This document shows positions 21,221 to 32,056 of a stretch of DNA of 64,000 nt, piece after piece. The stretch covers positions 217,333 to 281,332 of the forward strand of contig MU277684.1 of assembly GCA_022385805.1 (NCBI GenBank), read 5' to 3'. Source of the DNA: Pilatotrama ljubarskyi. Taxonomy: Eukaryota > Basidiomycota > Agaricomycetes > Polyporales > Polyporaceae. Every line of letters starts with the position of its first letter. The stretch's first letter is position 1. A program made the translations under genes and the position numbers. The notes under the pieces were generated by a model. That model was not told the DNA's origin. It made no database searches and saw only the letters and a list, made by a program, of their open reading frames with translations.

Positions 21221-24200
21221 CTAACCGTTGTCGCCGTCCTTCGTGCCAGTACTTGAAGGACTCGTCGACGACGGCGTTGAGTTGGCGACCGCAGCCCCTA
21301 CCGCTGAGAACTTCAGCTTGAGCTTCTTCGGCCCTTCCTCTGTACCCTTCGCCGACGCAGCCTTAGTGGGCCCAGGCGAAGATTCCCCATCAGGTTTTGG
21401 TGAGGACGGACTAGGTGTTGGACGTTTCGCCTTGTTCGCCAGCCGCTCGAGCAGTTCGTCGTCGTCGTCGTCCCTTCGTCGTTTGCTCCCAACACCGTCC
21501 GGTGCGCCCGGAAGCTTCGGCAAGAGAGACGCGCCGCCTTTCGACAGTGCCTCCAGAATGTCGCCGTCCTCCTCAGGCGAGAGTGGCGATTTGACGGACA
21601 CTTGTCGATGGGACATGCGCGGGCTTGCCGGCGGCGCATCCGACGGCGACAAGCCCACAGGGATGAACCCGCCTGGGGCCGGCGATGCTCGTCCTGGTGA
21701 CGACGGAGCAGCGTTCTCCGTCGAGGCATCATCACCCTCGTCGTAGTCAACCAGACTGCCGAGCGGGGGCGTACGCGGAGAGCCACCGTTGAACTGCTTT
21801 GGCGACGAACGCACGGGAATGCCTGTGCGTATCGGGCGCTTGCGCTTCCCGGTCATGAGGTGTCCTCGTGGCGGAGGCGTGCTGACGATGGGTATTGACT
21901 CTTCCTCGTCGTCGTCCGCGTTGAAGTAGTCTTCCTCTGAGGTATCCAGTAGCCTGCCTTGGCCCCAACCTCGTTGCGGGGTGCCCAGGGGATGCCTGCA
22001 GAGAACACATGAGAACCGATAGGCAGTGAGGGATGTGGACGAACGCACTTTTCGACCTTCTCTACCGGAGGAGGCTCGTTGTTCATCTCCCAGCGTGCGA
22101 TGAAGTCCTTGAACCTCGCTCCTACGAGTGGCGACTCCGCGAGGGCGCGTACCAGGTCACCGTGCTTCGTCATGCAATGGTTGATCAGGTCTTTCAGGTT
22201 TTCCTGAGCATCGTGCCGCACGTCAGACAGCCGGAGAGCTAAGGGGGTAAAGACAAAACGCACTCGTCGCATGAAGTCGAAGAATTCCAGACATGATGAG
22301 CTCAGCAGGTTGTCTCGTTTCGACTCCCGCAGGGTGAGCTCAAGGATGGGTTTGAATACGTCGTGCTTGATGAGGTGCTTGAAGATGTTGCCATTCTTCA
22401 GGCGAAGACAGACGCGGAAGAAGCGGAAGGCAGCTGGCCAGAGTTCAGAATATATGTCGAGGCATCGAGAACAGATATCAGAATGCGTACCCAAGCGTAG
22501 ATGCTTGTCCTTTGCGCGGAGGAGGCTCGCGACACGAGGGGCAACGTTGGAAGAGAGGATGAAGAAGTGGCTGCGGAACGAGTGCTGCAGGGTGAAGTTG
22601 GAGAGTAGGTCGCATAGGTATAGAAGCAGGTTGGTCTTCTCCCGAGACAACACCAGTCCCGAGTCTGCAAGGCCTTTGCTACTCAGTCGATCAGACTGTA
22701 CAGACGGAGATGAGGCATACCGTTGACATCCTTGTACTCGGGCAAGTCCTGCAGTGGCCTGAAGAGTACATCGATGCAGAACTTGTAGAAGTAGTCGAGG
22801 AACTTCTCGATTCCCGGATCGTCCTTTGCCCGCTGCTGCAATAGCTTCAGGCTCAAGTTCTGTAGTTGGGTTTCTCAACGACTCGTCTCCCGCAGCATCT
22901 AGAGGGCAACTCACTGGTGTGTCTGCAGGGTCGTTGGTCGCCATTTCTAGCAGTTGCCGTAGAGCTTCTCCTACTAGACTTTGGACGGCGGAGTCTCGAC
23001 TCCGAACGAGAACCTTGCACATCAGCATCAGGACGGTTTCCTTGTCCCGGATGTTCTTCCCGTTCGCCTTTTCGCGCTCCATCGTGCCGAGCTGCTTCAG
23101 CACGTGCCCGCGCACCCCGTTGAGGTCGTACTCGAGGAGCGCCATCAGGATCTCCCCGGATGCAGCGATCATCTGGCGGCCCTCCTCCTCCGTCTCGGGT
23201 TGCGATAGACCCCACTGTACGGCAAAGACGAGTCCCCTATCCACGAGTATTCGGAAGAGCTGCAATCGTGCAGGGAGCTGGACGTTCTTGCCCATAGCGC
23301 ACAGTTGCTGGATCAGGAAGACCACTTCTCGCCGTCGTGTAAGCTCCTCCGGCGAGAGGCCCTTGTTCACGGACGACGAGGCCTCCGCGTGGCCGTTCGG
23401 CTGGACGACGCCGTTGGCCTTCGAGTCTGACGACTGGTCGACATCCATCTTGTCCGAGTCCTTCTCCGCTTCAGGCTCCTTCCCTGTACCCGCGTTCTTC
23501 GGCGGGAAACCGAGAAGCGCAAGCAAGTCGTCGTCCATGAACATGCCCGCGATCTCGCGAAGGAAGAGCGGATCGTTCTGAACATGGTTGATGATGTCGA
23601 TCTGGTTGAAGATAATGGACGAGTTGAGTACGTTGAAAGTCGAGTCGTCGATCGCCCGGGCGAGCACGACATCCTTGAGGAACTGCAGCCGATATGTGTG
23701 GTGAATCCTGCGCTGGACGGCCTCGTCTCGGATCGCGATCGGCTGGTGGAAGCGCGAGGTCTCGCGAAGGAACTCCCGGTAGTTGGCTTTGTAGTTGGGG
23801 AATTCGGGGTCGTCTGTACAGTAGGATTAGGGTGAACGTAGATACATGAAATGTGCTGGAGCCACGAACATTCGAGTATACCGACGACGCCCATGAAGAT
23901 ATCGTCGTCAAGAATGTGCTCATACAAACTGTGTTCGTTCAAGAGCACTGTGATCATTGCGAATGAGCCAGGATAACGTAAGCACGTCGGATTGTGAACA
24001 TACGGATTGTCTGCATACAGTTGAACAATGCATGCAGATCGGTAAGGCTCTCAAGGTCTTCAGCCTGGTTAAAGACGTCGATCAAACCCTTGATGTAATC
24101 CTAGAGACGGCCCGAATAACACGGCGTGGGCGACCCTGCGACGGCACAAAAGAGAAGCATACGCACCTCGTTCTGGATATACTCGCATACACGTTCTTTG

Positions 24201-25156
24201 ACCACAGCGGTCCGCGCTAGTGTCTTGATCGCGGTGTCGATATCCCCTATGATACCCATTTGCGGCTGCGGTAAGCGACCCGAGCGGATGATGTTAGCTG
24301 TCGTAAGAGACGTCTCGGAGCCTTCAGGGCCAATGACGGGGGAGGACGTCATGGCCATTTCTTCTCGGATGCAACGGTAGAAGTGCGAGGTCAGCAAACG
24401 AGCCCCGTGCGGCAGAAAGCGTGCTAGCTGACCACTAGCATTCATATGCCTTTGAACCTCCTCGATGAAGTGCCACACCTCCGCGCATCCCTCTGGGTCT
24501 TGGAAGCTGAGCGCATAGTCGACGCCGTCGGGCTCTGTCCAGACAATCAAGGTCTCTACAGGGCGCGTACCCACGGTCAGTGCTCGCACCGCAACACACT
24601 TCGGCGACGCGCGTAGATAGCCTTATCACGCACCTTGTTGTCGCTGGTATACATCGTTCGCCCGTATAGTGGTGGTAAGGATGATGCGATTATAGTCCTC
24701 CTCAGCGCGCGCGATGAGGAGAGCTTCATTCTCCTGGAAGTCGCCGAAGCAAAACGCGGTTCCTTGGTCCACCCAGCGGGACCCGATGAGCTCGTAGACC
24801 TTGACGCGCTTCAGTTCGTGACTGTCTTCTTCTGCCCACTGCTGCGAGTCGTCCGAGGTTCCTGGAGACTGCTCTGCATCCGTAACCTCGAGGTGCTCCG
24901 TCCCAGAGGGTCCTGCGACAGGCTCGTCCGACGCACTCGCGCCTGCGCCCTCAACTGGCCCCGCTGCGCTTACATCCAGTCCAGTCTGCTCAGATTCAAC
25001 GCGTGACTCGTTCTCGGAGGAGCTTGAGGCCGCATCGGCGTCGCGAGACGGCTCTTGAGGCCGGGACGGATCTGGTTGGGAAGGTGGCTGTTCTGCGGGC
25101 GATACGGACGGAGAGACGGTCTGAGTGGAGGAGCTGGCAGCATGGACGCTGCTCAT
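21221..25156 (-). CDS. PSY2: Serine/threonine protein phosphatase 4 regulatory subunit 3 (SMEK family)
   Basis: Ten exons (25156-24634, 24555-24167, 24100-24004, 23947-23870, 23813-22915, 22859-22721, 22664-22491, 22433-22264, 22203-22049, 21995-21221) encode 1132 residues. After a disordered acidic/Ser-rich leader, a PH/EVH1-like domain runs from about residue 113 (KRVKVYELIGSRWVDQGT) to about 225. The SMEK helical-repeat core follows, with EYDPEFPNYKANYREFL, NVLNSSIIFNQIDIINHVQ, LSREKTNLLLYLCDLL and RRDNLLSSSCLEFF-like motifs (here KRDNLLSSSC). The tail is acidic then Lys/Ser/Pro-rich (SKRRRDDDDDELLERL). In known systems this subunit guides PP4 to phospho-targets in DNA damage recovery and mitotic exit, mostly in the nucleus. 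It is divergent from the EVE-domain gene with 272 bp between the starts. Confidence 0.94.
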
Positions 25157-25428
25157 TTCCAGAGATGACGGCGCCCAGCAGGTGCAAACGACAAGCTTGG
25201 AGGGCGGGGCGGGCGGGAGGGGCCGCTGTGTGCGGAGGGGCGGGTGGATGGAAGGCGTTGATGTCTGAGGAAGGCGTGTTGTCCGCTGTTTGCTACACGC
25301 TCCGCCAAAGTTCGTCACTCGCTCTCACTCTCCCTCTCCCTCTCCCCGCGTCTATGCACAACGCCTCTTCGTCTGCACGCGCATACATCGCGTTTGTCTC
25401 TTGCACACCCCGCCAACGGCCACCCAAG

Positions 25429-26696
25429 ATGCCCGCAAAGCACTGGCTGATGAAGGCAGAGCCGGACTCACGCATCGTCAAGGGAAAGGACGTCAAGGTG
25501 CGCGCTTCGTCGGTGGCTGTATGCGCTCGCGTCTCGAGCGCAACGCGCAGTTCAGCGTGGACGACTTCGAGTCCGTCAAGACGACGCCGTGGGAGGGGGT
25601 GCGGAACGCAGAGGCGAGGAACCTGATGAAGGAGATGAAGGTCGGCGACAAGGTGCGTGTCCTGCTTAGACTACTTTGTCTGAACCGTTGCCGAGTGTGA
25701 TCAACGATGTGCAGGTATTGTTCTACCACTCAAACTGCAAGAACCCAGGTGCGCGTCCTCGCCTCCCACTCCAACCGTCCTGTGCCTGAAGTCTATCTCA
25801 GGGATCGCAGCATTCGCAGAGGTGTGTACATGAAGTATCGTGTCCGCTGAATATGCGCTGAGGCCCTGTGGTCCGGTTCCCGGTTCAGGTCTCCAAAGAG
25901 GCATATCCTGACTGTGAGCGTGTAGGTTGTCCATGATACGTACTGTACTGAGCATATGGGATACAAGAGACACCGCATGGGATGCGTGAGTGCCTCGGGG
26001 CTTCGGACATATCACTGGCATGACCTCACCCTTCTCCGGCCCCTGCTAGCTCGCACCCATACTTTGATCCGGTACGTTTATCCCAGGAAGTGATACAGCG
26101 TCCATATATACTGAGTTGAATGGCCACATTGTAGAAGACCGAGAAGGAGAACCCAAAGTGGTACATGGTGGACGTCACCTTCGTCCGCCGCGCGTGTCAT
26201 TTCGTCCCGCTTTCCCTCCTGCGGTACATTGCTGCCTCAACTGAGGTTCCGGAGGAAGTCTCATACATCGGAGACGAGGGTGTGAGTGCCATCAAAGGTA
26301 TGTTGAGTAAGGTCATCGCCGGTTATCAAAACGCTCATTGGCGCCGTTCCCAAAGGGATGGCGCTGGTCACGAGGGGGAGGTTGAGCGTCCAAAGGGTGG
26401 AAGAGAATACCTGGAAAGTCGTTGAGAAGTTGGCGGAGCGTGGTGGGTGGACCGACGGGCCATCAAGCACGAGCAAGGCTGCAGCCAAGTCCAAAGTGAA
26501 GACCACGGGTTCCAAGAAAGCCGCGAGTAAGAAGTCAGCCGAGCTTGACGAGGAGGAAGAGGCGGAGAGTAGCACCGCAGCAGGCTTGCCCCCAGCCGCT
26601 TCAGAGAACAGCAAGCAGCCAAGAGGGCGAAAGCGGAAGGCAAGCAACGGCGAAGCTGACCCCCAGCCGAGGCGGTCCGCCCGTGCGCGGAAGTAG
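25429..26696 (+). CDS. EVE-domain protein, thymocyte nuclear protein 1 (THYN1) type
   Basis: Nine exons (25429-25497, 25551-25652, 25715-25748, 25802-25821, 25889-25913, 25970-25985, 26050-26071, 26135-26297, 26356-26696) encode 263 residues. The EVE fold (PUA-like) spans most of the protein: KHWLMKAEPDS at the start, VLFYHSNCKNPGIAAFAE, EAYPDYTAWDASHPYFDP, WYMVDVTFVRR and a closing MALVTRGRLSVQRV. Several exons are only 16-34 nt; each was placed because it restores phase and the family motif. The C-terminal 70 residues form a Lys/Glu-rich tail ending RRSARARK, not part of the fold. EVE domains bind modified bases in DNA or RNA; THYN1 is nuclear. A DNA-modification-reading role is a reasonable but untested inference. 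Confidence 0.92.
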
Positions 26697-26870
26697 AGTA
26701 GTTGCCTTTATGCTCTGACTCCTTGTCACCTTGCTCTATACGTGCTTACCACATTTGTACCAGCCTCTTTCTTGGTGTTCCGCAGATCCATGTATACCCG
26801 CTCTGCGAGCCGATGAATGAATAGATGTCCTAGCTTACAACTTCTCATGCACCACGCTCAAACCGCGCAG

Positions 26871-27968
26871 TCACTCTTGCGCAGGTACCACCTTCTTCAA
26901 GAAGGTCTTGAGCTCCTCCAGCTCCTTGTCGTCGACGGAATGCGGGAGGAAATCATACGCGTGGAACTCGATGCCACCCTCGAGCACCTTGTCGGGCGAC
27001 ACTAGAGTGTTCAGCCCGAGCTGGGACTTGATGTACTCGATCGACATGGTCGCCCTGTCGAAGCGCACGATCTGGTCGGATTTACCGTGTCCCCAGAAGA
27101 TGGGCAGCTTCTTTGCGTGGTCGTTTAGCATCTACCATGCAGCACACAGTCAGCGTCGCGGCCCTTACGATAGCCAGAGATGCGCATGCTCACCGCCTTA
27201 ATCTTAGTGTGAAGAGGCAGCCACCCGCTGAGAATAGCCAGCCCCGCGAGCCTCCGCTCAGTTGTTAGGCCAGTGAGGAGCGACATAGCTGCGCCCTGGG
27301 AGAAGCCACCAAGAACGATACGGTCTGCGGGGATGCCCGCGTCGACTTCGGCGGTGATGAGCTGATTGAGGGCATGTGTGGTCTTGAGCATGCCCTGTTC
27401 ATCCTCGCGCGCGTTGATGGAGCCGAACTCGAAGATATCGAACCTGCGGGAATGGGCGGACAGTTGAGCGCATTTCTCTGAAGTGCTATGAGCGGTTGAC
27501 GCACCAGCCGGGCATCCTCATACCGCCGTTTGCGGTAACGGGGATAGTGGGTCTGCATCAACGTCAGCATAAGAGGGTCGGATACGGGATGAAGGAGGAC
27601 GGACCGGGAGGTAGCGAGATCGAGTACTCACGCGTGAGGCAAGACCCATTTGACATGAGGCAACTCTCCCGCGAACATATCCGCGACAGGCTTCCAGCCA
27701 TAACCTGTGTCGCCCAAGCCCTGCGGGGAGAAGATGATCAGGTTGCCATCTCCATGAGGGGCCGAGTGGCGGGTATGGGACGGACATGAACGAAGATAAC
27801 CGTCGCTGTGTGCTTGGCGCGGGGAGCGACTGTGAGGACCTTGAGAGCCGCAGACATTTCTGCTAGGCGTTGCGCAGGGGTTGGGGATGTCGTTGAGGAG
27901 TAGGACCAGACGAGATAGCCCACTAGCAGGACGATGGCGGAGGTGAGGAAACGGCGGAGAGAGAGCAT
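26871..27968 (-). CDS. APT1: Acyl-protein thioesterase / lysophospholipase
   Basis: Five exons (27968-27786, 27720-27632, 27552-27505, 27443-27194, 27131-26871) encode 276 residues. The alpha/beta-hydrolase fold shows VIFVHGLGDTGYGW (oxyanion region), WVLPHAPTIPVTANGG, the nucleophile motif GGFSQGAAMS, an Asp in GKSDQIVRF and the His in FLPHSVDDKEL, completing a Ser-Asp-His triad. It would remove palmitate from proteins such as Ras and G-alpha. The N-terminus begins MLSLRRFLTSAIVLLVGYLVW, a hydrophobic signal-anchor that ordinary APT1 lacks. An in-frame ATG at 27857 (MSAALKVLTV) would give the usual soluble 239-residue form, so two products are possible. It is convergent with the EVE gene. 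Confidence 0.92.
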
Positions 27969-28348
27969 CCGGCGACGATCGTGATCCGTCGCGTCTACTG
28001 TCGCGTAGATAGACGCCTGTAGTTGGTCCGCAATTGTCCTCCGGCCCCACCCCCAGCGGTGTCTTCACAAACGTCCACGCCTCTCTGATGTTTGTCCGAG
28101 CTAAGGTTCTGCATGGTCTGATGTGCGCAGGATAACCGCCGTAAGGCCATCGACTTTTGACGTTAACAAGCGAACAAGCTAACTTAGCCAGCGTTGGTGA
28201 AGGTACTACACTCGTTCATGATGAGCAAAGCAAAGACAGTGACGAAGCAAATGTATGAAGTCGGGAATAGTACCTATATGCCATGCATCCTTCCGGACTA
28301 TGATGTGTACGGTAAGCAGATATTCGCCCACCGTCCCCACCCACGTAA
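27969..28348. other. Intergenic spacer
   Basis: Between the thioesterase start and the 3' end of the F-box-like gene. No gene or repeat was recognised. Confidence 0.6.
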
Positions 28349-29284
28349 TTAATGTCGGCCCGTAAGATGGTCAACTTCCTGGACAGACGGTGCTCGGCGA
28401 CCCCCCGCATATCTCGGCCTCAGCATCTCCTCCATTGTGGCGGGTAGATCAGTCCTAATGTCTGCTAGGAGCTTCTGTCGAAGCTCGACTATCTCTGCTC
28501 CGAAGCGCATGCCGCCTAGCTGGAAGACGTTTGCCTCGACGAGGAGCGGTGCGCTATTCCTCCAACTGCTGAGCATCCAGTCCTCCGTGTCTTGAAACCC
28601 AGGGATGCGCATGATGCGGGGGACATGGATCCTGTGCAATGTCCGCAGCCGAGGATAGAAAGGTGTGCAAGCGTCCGCAGTGGGCCGGATGACTGGTTCC
28701 TTCCCGATGATGGCGAGCTCGACGAGGGAAGGGAAGCCCGTACTCAACACAGGTGGAATGTGCAACGCCTCCGCATTCCGGCGCGGCTCAGGATCGATGA
28801 GGCACAACGTCTCCAAGTCGGGCCCGAGCATCTCCACAATCACCATGACGTCCCGGAGGTACCTCTGCGTTTCCTTCTGCTTCTCATGGTCTCCCGCTGT
28901 CTCTGGCTCTGTCTCTGTCTCTGGCTCCGGCTGAGGCTCAGGATCTGCGCCCGGACTTGACTCGTCACTAGGGTCTGCTGCGCTGGCTGGTGGCCATGGG
29001 TCAAAGGGACCAAGATGCTTCCTCCGCTGGGCCGCAGCCAAGCAGAGATGTCGCACGCGGGGTTTTGCATCCCCAGCAAGATCGCATTCCCGGGAAAAGC
29101 AAGCGACGAACTGCACCACTTGGGAGGGAGAGCCTGAGACCAGCGCGACGGAGTGGAAGCGTGCCGGGCGCGACGCGGTCCGGATGTTCTTCGAGGCCAA
29201 CGAGAGTGCGCATCCCGTCTGGCCGCTGTCCGTACAGGCATACAAGAAGATCGGCCCTAGGATATCTAAGGGCAACTTGTCCAT
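28349..29284 (-). CDS. F-box-like protein
   Basis: A single coding exon of 311 residues. It starts MDKLPLDILGPIFLYACTD, matching the Leu-Pro-x-Asp/Glu-Ile/Leu-Leu start of F-box-like domains that many basidiomycete genes carry. The remainder shows leucine-patterned strand/helix segments (LETLCLID, FPSLVELAIIG, YPRLRTLHRIHVPRIMRI) typical of the leucine-rich part of these proteins. An acidic Pro-Glu repeat (PEPQPEPETETEPET) interrupts it at about residues 114-128. The presumed role is substrate choice in an SCF ubiquitin ligase; the target is unknown. A GTAAGT donor and CAG acceptor flank 29339-29285 exactly before the ATG, so the leader probably contains a 55-nt intron. A TATATATAT lies at 29466. 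Confidence 0.65.
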   Translation of the reverse strand: MDKLPLDILGPIFLYACTDSGQTGCALSLASKNIRTASRPARFHSVALVSGSPSQVVQFVACFSRECDLAGDAKPRVRHLCLAAAQRRKHLGPFDPWPPASAADPSDESSPGADPEPQPEPETETEPETAGDHEKQKETQRYLRDVMVIVEMLGPDLETLCLIDPEPRRNAEALHIPPVLSTGFPSLVELAIIGKEPVIRPTADACTPFYPRLRTLHRIHVPRIMRIPGFQDTEDWMLSSWRNSAPLLVEANVFQLGGMRFGAEIVELRQKLLADIRTDLPATMEEMLRPRYAGGRRAPSVQEVDHLTGRH

Positions 29285-29886
29285 CTGCTCTTCGGGTAGT
29301 GTCAGCACCTCCTCGAATCCATCGCGATGACGGACTTACAGCCTGGTTGGCGAGGTCGTTGTTTTCCCCGAGGTCTCCTGGCTAGATATGCGCAAGGCGG
29401 ATGGTCTGCGCTGGGCCCGAGAAGCAGTGCTACAAGGCTCCGCGGTGCGACGTAGTGGACCTGGCTATATATATGGCTCGTGCCAACTCAAGTACTACGA
29501 GCCTTATATCCCGCGTCTAGCGATAGCAATCGTCAATACCGGTTGTAGCGGTGCTTACGGCAGTGCTGGACAGGGAGACGGACCACATAACCAATCCCTC
29601 GCCACTGCACGATCCCCGAAGCTGCGGATGCAACCACCACATGCCACATGCGTGGCAGGTGCCCATGCAAGCCGTCCTCTCGGACGTGGGTGAGCGCCAC
29701 TGGCAGGGCATTGGCACCAGGCCAATATCTACATCGTATCCCCGCCAGCAGTTCGAGGGGAACTCCCCGGTCATGCATACGTATGTGCATCCCCGATTGT
29801 GCTCACCGTCAATGACGGGAATGACGAGGGCAATGCCGAGGTGACTTCAAGAAGCACACGTGGACGGACAACGCCGGAGGTTTAGC
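29285..29886. other. Promoter and spacer region
   Basis: Holds the inferred 5' UTR intron (29339-29285) and a TATATATAT element (29466-29474) of the F-box-like gene, then sequence with no recognisable gene up to the transporter relic. Confidence 0.5.
29466..29474 (-). promoter_or_regulatory. Putative TATA box of the F-box-like gene
   Basis: TATATATAT, symmetrical, 182 bp upstream of the ATG; the distance fits once the 55-nt leader intron is removed. Confidence 0.4.
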
Positions 29887-30201
29887 TTACACCCTTGGCG
29901 GCAGCTCGTCCACAGTCCCCCGACCGGAACGCCCGACACTTCTCGTCGCAAACGACCTCTGCTTCTCCGCCCACACCAGCGCGTTGCGCCGACCTCTCTT
30001 CACATCGACTCCTGATAAACCATGTGAGCTCTCTCCTTTCCAGGACTCCCGTGTAGCAGACGACGCAGATATGTCACTCACCGAACCAGAGCACAAGGCA
30101 CGCGACGGTGCAGATTGCGAAGAGGAAGGGAAATCCCATCCAGGTATTTCCCGATCTGTCTATGATGGCCTGTCCCAGGTCGTAGAGCGTCGGATGTCTG
30201 C
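29887..30201 (-). pseudogene. 3' end of a transporter-like gene, 5' part missing
   Basis: Two exon-like blocks, 30201-30082 and 30011-29887, join cleanly (GTGAGT donor, TATCAG acceptor) to about 80 residues. The first has LYDLGQAIIDRSGNTWMG followed by one membrane helix (FPFLFAICTVACLVLWF). The second reads GVDVKRGRRNALVWAEKQR and ends with a stop. This is how the last helix and cytosolic tail of major-facilitator/Atg22-like vacuolar transporters end. In the first block's frame there is a stop codon just upstream, and only about 390 bp remain before TRM10, too little for eleven further helices. It is most likely a truncated relic. Family assignment is tentative. Confidence 0.45.
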
Positions 30202-30590
30202 CTATCCCAGTCAGTTACAGTACTCCGGGCACGCTCGGGACTCGGAGAGCACGCTATGGGAACTGGATTTTCTTGCTTGCTTGCAGAGCCAATCACGCTA
30301 TCAGCAAATAAAGTATTCGCAAAGTCCTTTGAGGCAGTATGTCGGCATTACGGCAAGTGAGCAAAGGCAGCATGAGGGTCAGAGAGAAGTCGACAATGCG
30401 CCCAACTAGTTGACGGAAGGTTGATAGGGTTACCATATTGGGAACGACATGTATGGGCGCTTCTCACCATCCTCTGGAGTCTGCACTCTGGTGCGAAGCA
30501 CGATCGACTCATCTACTACTTGTCCTCCCTCTCATATCCTTTTTTTTCCGCATATCCTCTGAGCCTCCCGAGTCGCGCTGATCGACCACA
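30202..30590. other. Spacer upstream of TRM10
   Basis: No additional transporter exons were found here. A pyrimidine-rich stretch precedes the TRM10 ATG. Nothing else was seen. Confidence 0.55.
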
Positions 30591-32049
30591 ATGTCTGAGA
30601 TGCCGGCAGTAGCCTCGGAGTCAACAGCGCCTCCAGAGAGGGCAGATGCACGACCCGCTGCGACTAGTCCAAGCCCCGACCCTAGCACAGCCCAGCAGCC
30701 CACCGCATCCGGGTCTACAAGTACAGACGCCCCGCCGCTCTCCAAAAAGGCGCAAAAGAAGCTCGCCAAAGCGGCCTACCTCGCCGAGCGCAAGAAAGAG
30801 CGGCGCGCCGCCGAGAAGGAGCGGCGCAAGGAGAAGAAGCGCCTCCTCGCGGAGAAGCGCGCCACGGGCGAGCTCGACCCGCAGGAGGAGGAGCGCGAGC
30901 GCGAGCGCAAGCGGCAGAAGACGGACAAGGCGGGCTCGAGGACGATGTTCGACGCGCGCGTGGTTGTGGATCTTGGGTTTGACGAGAAGATGACTGAGAA
31001 TGTGAGTGCGGGCTTTGGTATGCGTGTGCCCGCAACGGGAAGGATGTGCTGATTCATGCGCGGGTGAACGTAGGAGGTCAAGTCCCTCACATCGCAGCTT
31101 GCGTATACGTACAGCGCAAATCGCAAGGCGGAGCGTCCGTTCCGGTCACTGCTATTCACTTCGCTGAACGGAAGGACGCTCGCGCGGATGGACGCCACGA
31201 ACAACGCGGCGTACAAGAGATGGGTTGGCGCGGAATGGTGGACGGAAGGCTACGAAAGACTATGGGAGAGCGGAGATAATGGTGGGGTCGCGCAGGATGA
31301 GCGAGCAGAGGAAAAGTTGGAGGGAGAGGACAAGGCAAAACCGAAGGAAGGCGCAAAACGGTCAAAGAAGCAGGAGCCCAGTAGAGCACCGAAGGAGACG
31401 GTGGTATACCTGACGGCAGACGCGGACGACGAGCTTACAGAGCTCAAGGAGGGCGAAACCTACATCATAGGCGGGATCGTAGACCATAATCGATACAAGG
31501 TCAGTTAGAATGTCATGTCCAGAACCTCTTGCAATTTGTAACCGTCCTCCATGCGGGTCTGGGTTCGTGAAGTCGTACTGACATTGGCCGGCCATACAGA
31601 ACCTCTGCCTTAACAAATCCAAAGACCACCAAATCCGCTCCGCCCGCCTCCCGATCGGAACATACCTCTCAGAGCTACGCACGCGCAAAGTCCTCACCGT
31701 GAACCAGACGTTCGAGATCCTCCTCAAATGGGTAGAGACGCGCAGTTGGGAGCAGGCCCTATACTCCGTCATCCCGAAACGCAAGTTCAACGCGAACGGG
31801 CGGCGGAGAGGAGGGGGTGGGAGCTCAAAGGGTGGGGACAGTGCGGACGCGTCCGGGGAGGAGGACGGAGCGGAGGCAGCTGAGGGAGAGGATCCTGTCC
31901 AGGGCGATGCGGAGCAAGGGACCGACGGGGAGGTGAAGGTGATCGATGTGGCCGCTCTTGAGGAATCCGCGGACGCAACAGAGCCGGCCCTTGAGTCTCT
32001 TCAAGACGAGTCTACGGCCATGGAGGTAGAAGAAGCCGTCAGGAAATAA
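30591..32049 (+). CDS. TRM10: tRNA (guanine(9)-N1)-methyltransferase
   Basis: Exons 30591-31001, 31074-31499 and 31600-32049 encode 428 residues. The N-terminal third is a Lys/Arg/Glu-rich tRNA-binding extension (AERKKERRAAEKERRKEKK). The SPOUT methyltransferase domain begins at about residue 121 (MFDARVVVDLGFDEKM) and includes SLTSQLAYTYSANRKAERPF, VVYLTADADDELTEL, the catalytic-region IIGGIVDHNRYK with its conserved Asp, and NQTFEILLKWVETRSWEQAL. An extra acidic/Lys-rich insertion of about 55 residues lies between the WWTEGYERL segment and VVYLTAD. The C-terminal tail is acidic. The enzyme methylates N1 of G9 in tRNAs using SAM; Trm10 of fungi is nuclear/cytosolic. The stop is only 7 bp from the stop of the convergent neighbour. 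Confidence 0.93.
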
Positions 32050-32056
32050 TATACAT

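Noticed and set aside
22826..23581. 251-codon open frame antisense to PP4R3
   Set aside because: The minus strand carries clear SMEK-family motifs through this exon; the plus frame is its mirror in a GC-rich exon.
29984..30409. 141-codon plus-strand open frame over the transporter relic
   Set aside because: The minus strand shows a membrane helix and a clean intron here; the plus frame has no motif.
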